A DNA stretch of 9,164 nucleotides from Verrucomicrobiota bacterium (GCA_014382645.1 JACNJI010000148.1:1-9164); one strand, 5' to 3'. Positions 1 through 6,486 are shown, counted from the stretch's first letter. The notes: generated from the sequence alone by a model not told the origin. Program-made: numbers and translations.

Positions 1-17
1 ATCCAGCGGAACCATCC

Positions 18-70
18 GGCATCCCACCGCATCGCCCCGGCATCCCACCGCATCGCCCCCGCATCCCGCA
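18..70. repeat. 21-nt GC-rich tandem repeat, two full units plus a partial
   Basis: Two exact copies of a 21-nt unit (ggcatcccaccgcatcgccc plus one c) occupy 18-38 and 39-59, followed by a partial copy (gcatcccgca) to about 70. A degenerate further copy (gcaacccaccgcatcgtccc) lies at 241-260, between two copies of the palindromic element described separately. No coding potential is evident. The tract is directly visible; its function is unknown. Confidence 0.8.
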
Positions 71-84
71 TAACGCCTCAGACT

Positions 85-127
85 GGATTGCCACGTCAGT
101 TCTCTTCGAGACCTTCCTCGCAATGAC
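85..127 (-). repeat. Palindromic interspersed repeat, copy A
   Basis: Read on the minus strand this copy begins GTCATTGCGAG and ends GTGGCAATCC, so the ends pair through ATTGC/GCAAT. The interior holds a small hairpin (tctc-ttc-gaga, plus strand). It has the same ends as copies at 189-228 and 285-317 with different interiors. Elements with CATTGCGAG...GCAATCC ends are common interspersed repeats in many bacterial genomes (general knowledge); the exact family was not determined. Confidence 0.7.
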
Positions 128-188
128 AGCACTGGGCCAGGCATCCGAAAACTGAGACGAACCACCCCGCCCATTCGCTCCACACCTT

Positions 189-228
189 GTCATTGCGAGA
201 AGGGCGTCAGCCCGACGCGGCAATCCAG
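189..228 (+). repeat. Palindromic interspersed repeat, copy B
   Basis: On the plus strand it starts gtcattgcgag and ends cggcaatccag. Outer ends pair (attgc/gcaat) and an inner stem gggc/gccc encloses the loop gtca. It is in the opposite orientation to copies A and C. Confidence 0.75.
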
Positions 229-284
229 CGTTCGCGTAGGGCAACCCACCGCATCGTCCCAGCATCCCCCGCCACGATCCAGAC

Positions 285-317
285 CTGATTGCCACGCCCT
301 AACGGGCTCGCAATGAC
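285..317 (-). repeat. Palindromic interspersed repeat, copy C, abutting a coding remnant
   Basis: On the minus strand it starts GTCATTGCGAG and ends GTGGCAATC, with inner stem GCCC-gtta-GGGC. Its GTCATTGCGAG end directly abuts the coding-like sequence 318-455 and does not close its reading frame, so the repeat encodes in-frame residues such as VIASPLGRGNQ. This resembles repeats that invade reading frames, for example Rickettsia palindromic elements, but the family here is not identified. Confidence 0.75.
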
Positions 318-455
318 CTCTTTGGTCGTCGCCTCGTCGGCAGGCATGATGAGCTTCGGCGCCAAGTTCGGGTCGACTGCCTCGAGGAAGACTCCCAGGA
401 ACTGATCGTAGGGAGCCTGCCCTTGGCGGTCGTACTGCGAGAGGCATTCAGCGTT
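318..455 (-). pseudogene. Remnant of an unidentified protein-coding gene, interrupted by repeat copy C
   Basis: On the minus strand, in the frame of codon AAC at 455-453, 46 codons translate to protein-like sequence including LSQYDRQGQAPYDQFLGVF and LEAVDPNLAPKLIMPADEA. It is followed immediately by palindromic repeat copy C, and the frame runs on without apparent meaning to a stop at 210-212. No start codon fits this frame; it overlaps the last codons of the nuclease gene at 448-1365 in a different frame. Removing one A from the AAA at 454-456 would fuse the nuclease C-terminus to this segment. It may therefore be the former tail of that protein, or the start of a lost downstream gene. The family is not recognised. 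The competing frame starting ATG at 447 gives low-complexity Arg/Gly-rich sequence and is less credible. Confidence 0.45.
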
Positions 456-1365
456 TCATCTCGACAACCTTCTTGAGGGCATCTGCAACTGCGGAATCGT
501 TGTTCATGTCATCACTACAGTTACCGCAAGTCATCTCAGGCTTGGGCAAATCGTCCAACGCGATGATGTCGCAGATATTCTGTGCGATGGGCGTTACGAT
601 CTCGGCCCAAGTTTTCGCCCCCGCATCAACTTCGAGCCACTTGGATTCGCATGTGAAGTGAAACCTGTTGCCGTGTAGCTCTAAGTTTTTTTCAAACAAG
701 AACATTAAGATGCCAACGGAGCCGACCTCGCAGGAGATTTCCTTTTGGGGAAACCTCCGAAACTTGGGGTTGGATGGTGGATGGATGAGTTCCTCCTCCT
801 TCCACCTGTAGTCGGCAATCATCTCTTCGCTTGCAGGGTTTTCGAGGCAATAGGCATAGGACGCCAGTTGCGGCAGATACTTGATTATGTACTCTTGCTC
901 GTATCGTTCGTCCATTTCCGCAAAAGGCGGGTAACCGAAGTCATCCTTTTCTTTTCGGTGACTTTTGCGAAACCACGTCTGCAAACTGTTTTCACTTTTC
1001 TTGCCGGTAGACTTGCAGTCAATGACGGCGTTGCGTTCAACGCCGTCCTTCACATACGAGGCCATAAGGTCAAACTCCCCGCCAATGATGACTTCTCCCT
1101 TCCCGTGAGATTCAACGCCCGGAATCGGGGTGCTTTGCAAATTCTGCTTGGAGTCTATCCACTTGGCGTCAGAGATTGGACCACTAGTGAAATTGTTTAA
1201 CACTTTTGTAGCATCAAGAGTAGGAACATAGTCTTCCTCCAGCGCTGAAAACCTCGGATACAGTCCGGCATTAAAGGGCCATGAGTAATTGAGATGATAC
1301 TTCAGCCAGATGCATCTCTTGCATTGGCCTCTTTCATGGAGGGAGCTTGGACTGATCTTAATCAT
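448..1365 (-). CDS. PD-(D/E)XK nuclease-superfamily protein with paired CxxC motifs
   Basis: This 305-residue protein is probably a RecB/Cas4-like nuclease acting on DNA. It begins KISPSSLHERGQCKRCIWL, the N-terminal helix typical of this group, with C15 and C18. The nuclease core is visible as GGEFDL (D99), VIDCKS (D116-x-K118) and a following helix with Q166 in LPQLASYAY. A second cysteine pair, C280-x-x-C283 (CGNC), lies near the C-terminus. Four cysteines split between N- and C-termini recall the Fe-S or zinc clamp of Cas4/AddB-type nucleases, although spacing here is 2+2 rather than 1+3. The ATG at 1365 has no clear Shine-Dalgarno. No cas genes, phage replication genes or other partners are visible beside it. 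The next sequence downstream is a gene remnant and repeats, so this could be a survivor of a decayed mobile element. The specific substrate cannot be told. Confidence 0.75.
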   Translation of the reverse strand: MIKISPSSLHERGQCKRCIWLKYHLNYSWPFNAGLYPRFSALEEDYVPTLDATKVLNNFTSGPISDAKWIDSKQNLQSTPIPGVESHGKGEVIIGGEFDLMASYVKDGVERNAVIDCKSTGKKSENSLQTWFRKSHRKEKDDFGYPPFAEMDERYEQEYIIKYLPQLASYAYCLENPASEEMIADYRWKEEELIHPPSNPKFRRFPQKEISCEVGSVGILMFLFEKNLELHGNRFHFTCESKWLEVDAGAKTWAEIVTPIAQNICDIIALDDLPKPEMTCGNCSDDMNNDSAVADALKKVVEMKR

Positions 1366-1494
1366 GATTTATTTGTGTCGGTGGGTAATGTGAAATTGGG
1401 GGCTTCTTGCATTTGTTTGGCTTCTTCATCTAACATCACCCTTACTTTTGTTGGCTAGAAGCATGGCAAACCTCCACCTAGTCGCATCTCCTCG

Positions 1495-1546
1495 CCTTGT
1501 GGGAAGAACCGACCCCGGCGGCGGACTCGGTGCGAAGAAGACAAGG
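1495..1546. other. Predicted two-stem structured element between genes
   Basis: Outer stem ccttgt (1495-1500) pairs with acaagg (1541-1546). An inner stem accga (1508-1512) pairs with tcggt (1527-1531) around a GC-rich 14-nt loop. The internal loops are purine-rich (gggaaga and gcgaagaag). It lies downstream of the F5/8 type C gene and 130-180 nt upstream of the nuclease start, both on the minus strand. It could be a 5'-UTR structure or a transcript end; no U-tract follows on either strand. Nothing else is identified in 1366-1638. Confidence 0.3.
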
Positions 1547-1638
1547 TGAAACCACCAACGCCAAGCGCCCCGACACACACGAAACTACGCTTATTGCTCC
1601 CGACGTTTCCTGCGAAAGTGATCATGAGCGAATTTCGC

Positions 1639-2178
1639 CTACTTCTTGATTCCCCAGAATTCGACTTCGCCCCACAGGTTGCCCCAGCCTTGAAACTTGG
1701 GAGTGAGACGAAAGAAACGGGCCTTGATTTCGCGCAAATCCATTTCGGCCCATGCCCCTATACCGCGTTCGCCGACAAAACCGGCGTATGTGTTAAAATC
1801 GACGTAGTTCACTCCGTCGCGACTCACCTCCACCTTAACTTGAGCGAGTTCATCGCTTCGATCCCAAGGTTGAAAAAAGACACGTATTACGCCAATGGTC
1901 TTTTCGGAACCGAGATCAAAGGTGAGCGTAGGATTGTCCTTGTACCAAGCCGTCCAGGTGGAACGCCAACCGTTTTCGGGAAGTTCCCCGTCGATCAGCT
2001 TGTGAGGACCCAGACGACGAGCCTCCAACGTGGGGGGACTGGTGGATTCCACCTTGGAGACAGGAACCGAGGCGTACTTGCGCGTATCGCCCTTGCGGGA
2101 CCGATCTTGAGCGAGAGAGATTCCCGTAGCGAGTACGGCAATCCCGGGAAGCAAAAAACGATGAATGTTTTTTTTCAT
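1639..2178 (-). CDS. Small secreted F5/8 type C (discoidin-like) domain protein
   Basis: A 179-residue exported protein. The start is taken as the ATG at 2176-2178 because it opens a clear Sec signal peptide (KKNIHRFLLPGIAVLATG, probable cleavage SLA|Q near residue 23); the frame extends further upstream, but that sequence has no signal character. After a short linker, residues about 58-177 form one jelly-roll domain of the F5/8 type C/galactose-binding kind: KLIDGELPENGWRSTW, LTFDLGSEKTIGVIRVFF, VKVEVSRDGVNYVDF, ARFFRLTP and a terminal EVEFWG. Such domains usually bind sugars or surfaces, but a protein that is almost only this domain carries no enzyme part, so it is probably a periplasmic or surface binding protein. 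It begins 46 nt after the SNase-like lipoprotein gene on the same strand, consistent with a two-gene operon. No strong ribosome binding site is seen. Confidence 0.8.
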   Translation of the reverse strand: MKKNIHRFLLPGIAVLATGISLAQDRSRKGDTRKYASVPVSKVESTSPPTLEARRLGPHKLIDGELPENGWRSTWTAWYKDNPTLTFDLGSEKTIGVIRVFFQPWDRSDELAQVKVEVSRDGVNYVDFNTYAGFVGERGIGAWAEMDLREIKARFFRLTPKFQGWGNLWGEVEFWGIKK

Positions 2179-2224
2179 ATACCAGTTACAAAAGTAAAGC
2201 CGGCATCGGCATGGGCGCAACCCT

Positions 2225-2770
2225 TCAATCGGACGGCAAGGGAGAACCCGCGCACAGCTGTTGGCTAAGGAATTCGCCATCCAGATAAACGTCGGCCACC
2301 AAATAAAGCTTATCTTTGCCACGCTCAAGGCGGCGAAGCTCTATCTTTTGGGCGTTCTCGATAAGCTTCCGCAACTGATCCCATTGGGCAATGGCGTCGG
2401 GAAGATCCTCGGTTCTTGCAGGAGGCAAATCCAAGGCATGAAGCCCCCGAACCCTTACGGGCATGTTCTCACCAAACAAAGGATGAACGCCGGGGAGATG
2501 GACAACGAAAGTCCTTCCGTCGACGACTCGCCCAACGTCGCGACCATTCAAGAGTTGGAACCGGAGCGGATAATGCCTCGCTCCGGGTTGGCCAAGCCGG
2601 AGAGCCTTTTCCCTGTCTGCATTTATCTTGTTGCTGTTCGAGTCGGATGACTGATCAAAGTCGTACGCTTGCGATTGGGATGGCGAAGATTGCGAGGAGT
2701 TACGACAACCAGTGATCAACAGAACCCATGTCGCCATGAGCAAGCACACATATCGCATGAGAACATTCAT
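2225..2770 (-). CDS. Lipoprotein with degenerate staphylococcal-nuclease-like domain
   Basis: A 181-residue protein with a lipoprotein signal: hydrophobic stretch at 5-19 and lipobox LITGC with C22, followed by a Ser/Gln/Asp-rich linker to about residue 50. Residues about 74-176 match the SNase (thermonuclease) fold: GRVVDGRTFVVHLPG, MPVRVRGLHALDLP, then LVADVYLDGEFLSQQLCAG. Compared with the family pattern (VxDGDT...RLRGIDAPE...YGR), DGDT is DGRT (R86), the Ca-binding Asp of GIDAPE is H111, and the catalytic Glu is D114. The second catalytic Arg is not evident (KLYLVAD). R106 is kept. It is therefore probably not an active nuclease but a binding or structural SNase fold in the envelope. Start: ATG at 2770; the ATG at 2758 (MRYVCLL) is equally possible, as neither has a Shine-Dalgarno. 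It is likely first of a pair with the gene at 1639-2178. Confidence 0.7.
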   Translation of the reverse strand: MNVLMRYVCLLMATWVLLITGCRNSSQSSPSQSQAYDFDQSSDSNSNKINADREKALRLGQPGARHYPLRFQLLNGRDVGRVVDGRTFVVHLPGVHPLFGENMPVRVRGLHALDLPPARTEDLPDAIAQWDQLRKLIENAQKIELRRLERGKDKLYLVADVYLDGEFLSQQLCAGSPLPSD

Positions 2771-3174
2771 TCAATCCAGATTGGCTAGGATCGCCCGCAA
2801 GTCAACTCAGCTAAGCCGAGAACGGTGAACGGAAAATCAGAAACTTGCCTAAATCGTGCGGTTCGCCATCCACTTGCAACCGAGTTTTGCTCCAATTCGG
2901 GCAAAGAATACCTCGGTCCGGTTCAGGCTTCGTCCCTTGGGATGTACACATGCGAAAGAAGACAATGTCACACCGCGCTTGAGCACTCACCATAAAACAA
3001 CTACTGAAATCTGAATTCAAACGCCGGAGGTCGTTCAAGCACACACTCCATCGATTTGCTTTTGGGCACCGCAATGGTCTCCGAAAAGATTCATTAACAA
3101 GTAAAAGATTGAATTACGTCGCCTATCGAATCTTCACTCTTGTATGTGACCCGATCTGTAACTAGATTGAATTC
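2771..3174. other. 404-nt intergenic region between divergent genes
   Basis: This lies between the divergently transcribed SNase-like lipoprotein (minus) and an unknown secreted protein (plus), so it should hold promoters for both. I find no convincing sigma-70 box pair, RNA gene or repeat. A minus-strand 87-codon open frame at 2811-3074 has no recognisable domain and composition unlike the neighbouring proteins; I do not call it a gene. Confidence 0.4.
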
Positions 3175-4281
3175 ATGAGCATTCCAAAGGTGCGTTTACC
3201 GATTTTCCTAGTCGGGCTTTTTTGCATACAAACTGCCCACGCTCAGCCGCACCCTATTAATCAACTTGGCCGTGCCGTATTCGATTCCTTCCGTGATCGA
3301 GATTTATCAAAATTCGTGGAGAATTCGGTATTTGCCCTCGAGGAAGGCGAATTCCGCAACTTGCTGAGGGAGATTAAGAACGATGCTCTAATTGCCCGAT
3401 TGCGAGAAGGGAGCAAGGAAGATTGGTCCATCGCCTTTGCAAAGAATTGGCGCACACATTGGAGGCACATTGCCAAACACTCTAACAGCCAAATTGGCAC
3501 CCAAGCCTTCGCCCCCATCCTGTCCGCCGCCCAAGCAGACGACATTCAATGGCAGACAACAGTACTAACTGGAATTGAGGTGCTACTGCCTGTGAAATTG
3601 GAACAAGGGCACTTTGAGGTCAAACGCGATACTTACACCCCAAAGGTCACGTCGACCGATACTAATGGAACAAGCGAGGCCGAGTGGGATTCAGGCACAC
3701 TTTATTTCGATCGTGGGCTCACTTACAGACTGAGAATGGATCCAGAGACGCATGGTTATGGCTTTATGATCGGCAAGGAATCGGAAGACTCCCAAAAACG
3801 TTTCGACAGGGGTATACAACGCAATGGGTCCGGAGTCGGAGACATTCTGGTCGAGTTCGAAAAAAGAGGGTGGCCTTCCGGAATTCTGAAGGGTTCGAGA
3901 CTCAACAAAGAGAACGCGACCAAGGTTTACGAAGAGCTGATAGGCAAAAAACCAAACTCGGCAATTCTTCAGAAATTGGCGAATTCAGGCTATACAGTCG
4001 ACGAGTTCGTATCGGAAATTCACGAAAAATACTTCCCTTCCAATCTGTTCTACTTCTGCCCCGATCGAAAAGGCGTCGGAGGATCCATACGCGTGAAGGA
4101 TGCCGATGACCTCGACAAACCAAACCAACGGATCGACTTACTCCTCACCTTCGACTTTGGTCAACCAAAGAGAAGTTACCAGATTCTGGTACGAGAAATA
4201 CTTTCTACCCCGCGCGGCCCCCTCTTTTGTGAAAAACCGAAATGGTTGGGCGAAGTGGAGGCGCAAGTCGGCACTGATTGA
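3175..4281 (+). CDS. Secreted protein of unknown function, 368 aa
   Basis: The N-terminus is a Sec signal peptide (basic start, hydrophobic PIFLVGLFCIQTA, probable cleavage AHA|Q at residues 23/24), so the protein is probably periplasmic or secreted. The mature part has an N-terminal helical region (about 27-125, rich in charged residues, e.g. FRNLLREIKNDALIARLREG). A middle section with beta-strand character follows (about 130-200: TGIEVLLPVKLEQGHFEV, GTLYFDRGLTYRLRMD). The C-terminal half contains GVGDILVEFEKRGWPSG, FYFCPDRKGVGGS and RIDLLLTFDFGQPKRSYQ. I recognise no enzyme motif. The two late cysteines (FYFCPD, LFCEKP) might form a disulfide. The start at ATG 3175 gives the best signal peptide; no Shine-Dalgarno is present. 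It converges with the MORN-like lipoprotein gene at 4357-4857. The frame, composition and export signal make it a credible gene, but its role is unknown. Confidence 0.75.
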   Translation: MSIPKVRLPIFLVGLFCIQTAHAQPHPINQLGRAVFDSFRDRDLSKFVENSVFALEEGEFRNLLREIKNDALIARLREGSKEDWSIAFAKNWRTHWRHIAKHSNSQIGTQAFAPILSAAQADDIQWQTTVLTGIEVLLPVKLEQGHFEVKRDTYTPKVTSTDTNGTSEAEWDSGTLYFDRGLTYRLRMDPETHGYGFMIGKESEDSQKRFDRGIQRNGSGVGDILVEFEKRGWPSGILKGSRLNKENATKVYEELIGKKPNSAILQKLANSGYTVDEFVSEIHEKYFPSNLFYFCPDRKGVGGSIRVKDADDLDKPNQRIDLLLTFDFGQPKRSYQILVREILSTPRGPLFCEKPKWLGEVEAQVGTD

Positions 4282-4323
4282 AGTTTTTCTTCTTAAAGAA
4301 GCCGGCACACGAGGAATCCATTG

Positions 4324-4337
4324 CGGGAGAACTCCCG
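4324..4337. terminator. GC-rich hairpin between convergent genes, possible terminator
   Basis: A perfect 6-bp inverted repeat, cgggag-aa-ctcccg, lies in the 75-nt gap between the plus gene ending at 4281 and the minus gene ending at 4357. The position suits a shared terminator, but there is no T-tract on either side, so an intrinsic terminator is not proven. Confidence 0.4.
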
Positions 4338-4356
4338 GTGCCAAAAGGAATTCGCC

Positions 4357-4857
4357 CTAACGCCTCTCCATAATCACGTCGATCAATTCGCCGTTTAAAA
4401 ATTCCTTCGACTCGATAAGCTTTCCCGCTTCATCCCATCGGCGGGAATAGCCATGTCGACGATTGTCGAACCACTGGGACTCCTCCTTGCGGGCACCACT
4501 CTCATACCAAAAACGCGACATACCGTCTTGTCCTCCCTTCAAAAAACTGGCTTCCCCTTTGGGGCTCCCGTTGGCATAAGTTTCGATTGCTCGGCCGGTA
4601 AAAGGAACTCGGTTCACGTCGTGATGCCAAAGTCCCGTAGTTTTATCCCGAACAAGTTGGCCACCATCGACCTTGATCACCTTCAAGGCTAGCCGACTAT
4701 TTTCCCACTTCAGAATTTCGAGCTCCTTTTTAAGCCTATCCAAAGTTTCGATTTGCTCGAAGGTACTGGATCCGACATCGGTCGCTGCTCCCCCATCACC
4801 CCCACAACCAGCTAACAGAAGCGGCAACCAAGCCAAAACAACATACTGCATTTTCAT
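4357..4857 (-). CDS. YwqK/MORN-variant-repeat lipoprotein
   Basis: A 166-residue lipoprotein: after a short basic start, hydrophobic VVLAWLPLLL ends in the lipobox LAGC with C18. A small Gly/Ser linker is followed by a probable coiled coil (about 32-59: FEQIETLDRLKKELEILK, KWENSRLALKV). The C-terminal part (about 84-158) has degenerate MORN-like repeats of the YwqK type: VPFTGRAIETYANGSPKGE, SRFWYESGARKEE, YSRRWDEAGKLIESKEF and LNGEL. YwqK-type proteins are often annotated as antitoxins, but those in Verrucomicrobiota and Bacteroidota with lipoprotein signals are more likely surface or periplasmic scaffold proteins; no toxin gene is adjacent here. The ATG at 4857 is chosen over the in-frame TTG at 4860 because AGAAGG lies 7 nt upstream on the minus strand, one of the few plausible Shine-Dalgarno sites in the window. 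Confidence 0.75.
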   Translation of the reverse strand: MKMQYVVLAWLPLLLAGCGGDGGAATDVGSSTFEQIETLDRLKKELEILKWENSRLALKVIKVDGGQLVRDKTTGLWHHDVNRVPFTGRAIETYANGSPKGEASFLKGGQDGMSRFWYESGARKEESQWFDNRRHGYSRRWDEAGKLIESKEFLNGELIDVIMERR

Positions 4858-4964
4858 CAAAAGACCTTCTAAGCCAAAGTCAGTCTTTTATCAAGACCGC
4901 CTGAAACACGACCCGTTCTTCGCAAATGTCCGGAAACTTTTTTCAAATAATTCAGAAAATAATC

Positions 4965-5582
4965 TCAGCGAGCTTCCAACCTTTTGAGACGTTGCTCGAA
5001 CAACTGCATGCGGTTGCGAAGCTCGGCGTTAAGCTGCTGCGAGCGCCGAAGTTCCTCGCGGAGCGCACCAACCATCTGGTCGCCACGCTGCTGTTCCTGC
5101 CGGAGTCGTTCAGGTGAGGGAGACCTACCTTCGCGACCTTGTTGGGGAAGAACACGCTGGGGCCTTTCGCGACCATCAGTTTCGCGAGGAGAAGGCGGAC
5201 GACCTTGAGCGGGACGATCACCCTCGCCACCTCGGCGAACGAAAGGAGGACGGTCGCGCTCACCTTCCCCGGGAGGAGGCCGAACTCCGCCTTCACGATC
5301 TCCCTCTCGGCGAATGGGGGGCGGAGGAGGACGATCACCCTCTCCGCGAGAACGGACACCCGGTGGAGTTTCCTGATCGGGGCGTCGATCACCCTCGCGA
5401 TCACCGCGAACACGACGTTCGTCAGGCGCACGATCACGCTCCCTGTCTCCGGGGCGGGAATCCTCTCGGCGAACTTCGCGATCGGCATTCGCCTCTCGTT
5501 CACGTCGAGGTTCGTCTTCGGCTCGTGCCATCTGAGAGGCAACGATGGCCCCTATTGCGAAAGTCAGAAATTTCTTTTTCAT
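4965..5582 (-). CDS. Secreted Arg/Glu/Asp/Pro-rich low-complexity protein with C-terminal coiled coil
   Basis: A 205-residue protein with a clear signal peptide (KKKFLTFAIGAIVASQMARA, cleavage near residue 21). Residues about 22-150 are a disordered, very charged region with recurring REGDR, GEGDRPP, RPPPGEGERD and GDRERDR-like units, lacking globular character. Residues about 155-205 are a strongly predicted coiled coil (RLRQEQQRGDQMVGALREE, AELRNRMQLFEQRLKRLEA), suggesting an oligomerising tail. No enzyme function is expected; a polyelectrolyte-like periplasmic or outer-envelope role is possible. The repetitive, high-GC DNA keeps several other frames open on both strands, but only this frame has a signal peptide and coiled coil. 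The gene is divergent from the SGNH hydrolase at 5698. Homologues would be hard to find because of low complexity. Confidence 0.75.
   Translation of the reverse strand: MKKKFLTFAIGAIVASQMARAEDEPRREREANADREVRREDSRPGDRERDRAPDERRVRGDREGDRRPDQETPPGVRSRGEGDRPPPPPIRREGDREGGVRPPPGEGERDRPPFVRRGGEGDRPAQGRPPSPRETDGRERPQRVLPQQGREGRSPSPERLRQEQQRGDQMVGALREELRRSQQLNAELRNRMQLFEQRLKRLEAR
5215..5480. repeat. Degenerate internal repeats within the Arg/Pro-rich gene
   Basis: The plus-strand words cgatcaccctc and close variants recur at about 5216, 5333 and 5390, with related cgatctccctctc near 5298. They correspond to GEGDR/REGDR units in the encoded protein. The pattern suggests expansion by slippage or unequal recombination within the gene. 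Confidence 0.55.
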
Positions 5583-5697
5583 AGTAACCCGTGGTTGGTG
5601 ATTTACGGAAGAGCCGGAAATCCATAAGAAATCCGAATTTAAATAGTGATCCGAAATAATTGCCTCAATATCTAGCTAATCCGCAATAACATTCTTC

Positions 5698-6372
5698 ATG
5701 ATAAAACTTATTACGCTATTCATCATGGTCATCTCATCGGCCAATTCGCTTACTGCAAAGCCCGAACCCGACCCCGTGCGATTCTCCAATGCGATAGCCA
5801 TCTTCGAAAAGGAAGACGCCGGCCGCAAACCCATCGCCGACCTCACCCTCTTCACGGGCAGTTCCAGTATACGCATGTGGAAAAGCCTGCCCACGGACTT
5901 CCCCGACCACAAAGTTCTAAACCGCGGATTCGGAGGCTCCCATATTTCCGACGTTCTACACTACTTCGACATAGTCGTCGCCCGCCACAAGCCAAAGACC
6001 GTAGTCCTATATTGCGGCGAAAACGACCTCTGGTCAGGAAAACCACCCCAGCAAGTCTTCGCCGACTTTATCGAATTCGCAAGGCGAGTCCATGCTCTCG
6101 ATCCCAAAACCAAGATCCATTACCTAGCTGCAAAACCTTCTCCAAAACGCATGAGCAAATGGAAGATATACCAATCCTGCAACCACCTCATCGCAGACCA
6201 CTCCGCCAAGGACAAAAGACTGAACTTCGTGGACGTGTCCAAAGTCATGCTAGGCAAGGACGGTCAACCTCTCCCCGACATCTGGCTCAAGGACAAACTC
6301 CACATGAACGGTAAAGGCTACGCCCGTTGGACAAAGTTACTCAGCCCCCTACTATTACCCAAAATAGAGTAG
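5698..6372 (+). CDS. Secreted SGNH/GDSL-type hydrolase
   Basis: A 224-residue SGNH-fold hydrolase (esterase, lipase or carbohydrate deacetylase class), probably exported: MIKLITLFIMVISSANSLTA is a signal peptide. All conserved blocks are present. Block I is FTGSSSIRMW at 52-61, with catalytic Ser predicted at S56 and GSSS replacing GDS. Block II is NRGFGGSHISD, with its oxyanion Gly. Block III is YCGENDLW with N109. Block V is DKLHMNGKGY with D199 and H202. FxGSSSIRxW block-I variants are a known subgroup of this superfamily, common in Planctomycetota/Verrucomicrobiota/Bacteroidota proteins acting on sugars or acetylated polysaccharides. The length is typical of a single-domain enzyme. It has its own upstream region divergent from 4965-5582. 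Substrate cannot be told from the sequence. Confidence 0.88.
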   Translation: MIKLITLFIMVISSANSLTAKPEPDPVRFSNAIAIFEKEDAGRKPIADLTLFTGSSSIRMWKSLPTDFPDHKVLNRGFGGSHISDVLHYFDIVVARHKPKTVVLYCGENDLWSGKPPQQVFADFIEFARRVHALDPKTKIHYLAAKPSPKRMSKWKIYQSCNHLIADHSAKDKRLNFVDVSKVMLGKDGQPLPDIWLKDKLHMNGKGYARWTKLLSPLLLPKIE

Positions 6373-6403
6373 CTATCACTTATTTTATTCCCGGATTCTC
6401 AAG

Positions 6404-6423
6404 AAATCACGTGGCGTGAATTT
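6404..6423. other. Inverted repeat between SGNH hydrolase and DUF6428 gene
   Basis: tcacg-tgg-cgtga is a perfect 5-bp inverted repeat (6407-6419). It extends as aaa/ttt with one bulged base, giving about 8 pairs. It lies 32 nt after the hydrolase stop and about 60 nt before the next start. It could be a transcript end or an operator; no T-tract follows immediately. Confidence 0.3.
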
Positions 6424-6486
6424 AAGATTTCAAAATAGATTTAATTACTGATTAGAACAAACTCCCAAACTCAAAATCGTTCCCGA

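Noticed and set aside
1..70. CRISPR array
   Set aside because: The 21-nt units are directly adjacent with no spacers, and no cas genes are present despite the Cas4-like nuclease nearby.
190..447. Minus-strand 85-codon frame starting ATG right after the nuclease stop
   Set aside because: It reads as Arg/Gly-rich low complexity through two palindromic repeats, while another frame over 318-455 gives much better protein sequence.
1546..2268. Plus-strand 240-codon open frame
   Set aside because: It is antisense to the F5/8 type C gene, which has a signal peptide and clear domain signature.
2811..3074. Minus-strand 87-codon open frame in the intergenic region
   Set aside because: No recognisable family, no ribosome binding site, and composition unlike the adjacent genes.
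4357..4857. Toxin-antitoxin pair suggested by the YwqK-type annotation
   Set aside because: There is no adjacent small toxin gene and the protein has a lipoprotein signal, pointing to an envelope location.
4952..5627. Alternative long frames on both strands across the Arg/Pro-rich gene
   Set aside because: They lack signal peptide or domain features and are explained by the repetitive high-GC sequence of the minus-strand gene 4965-5582.
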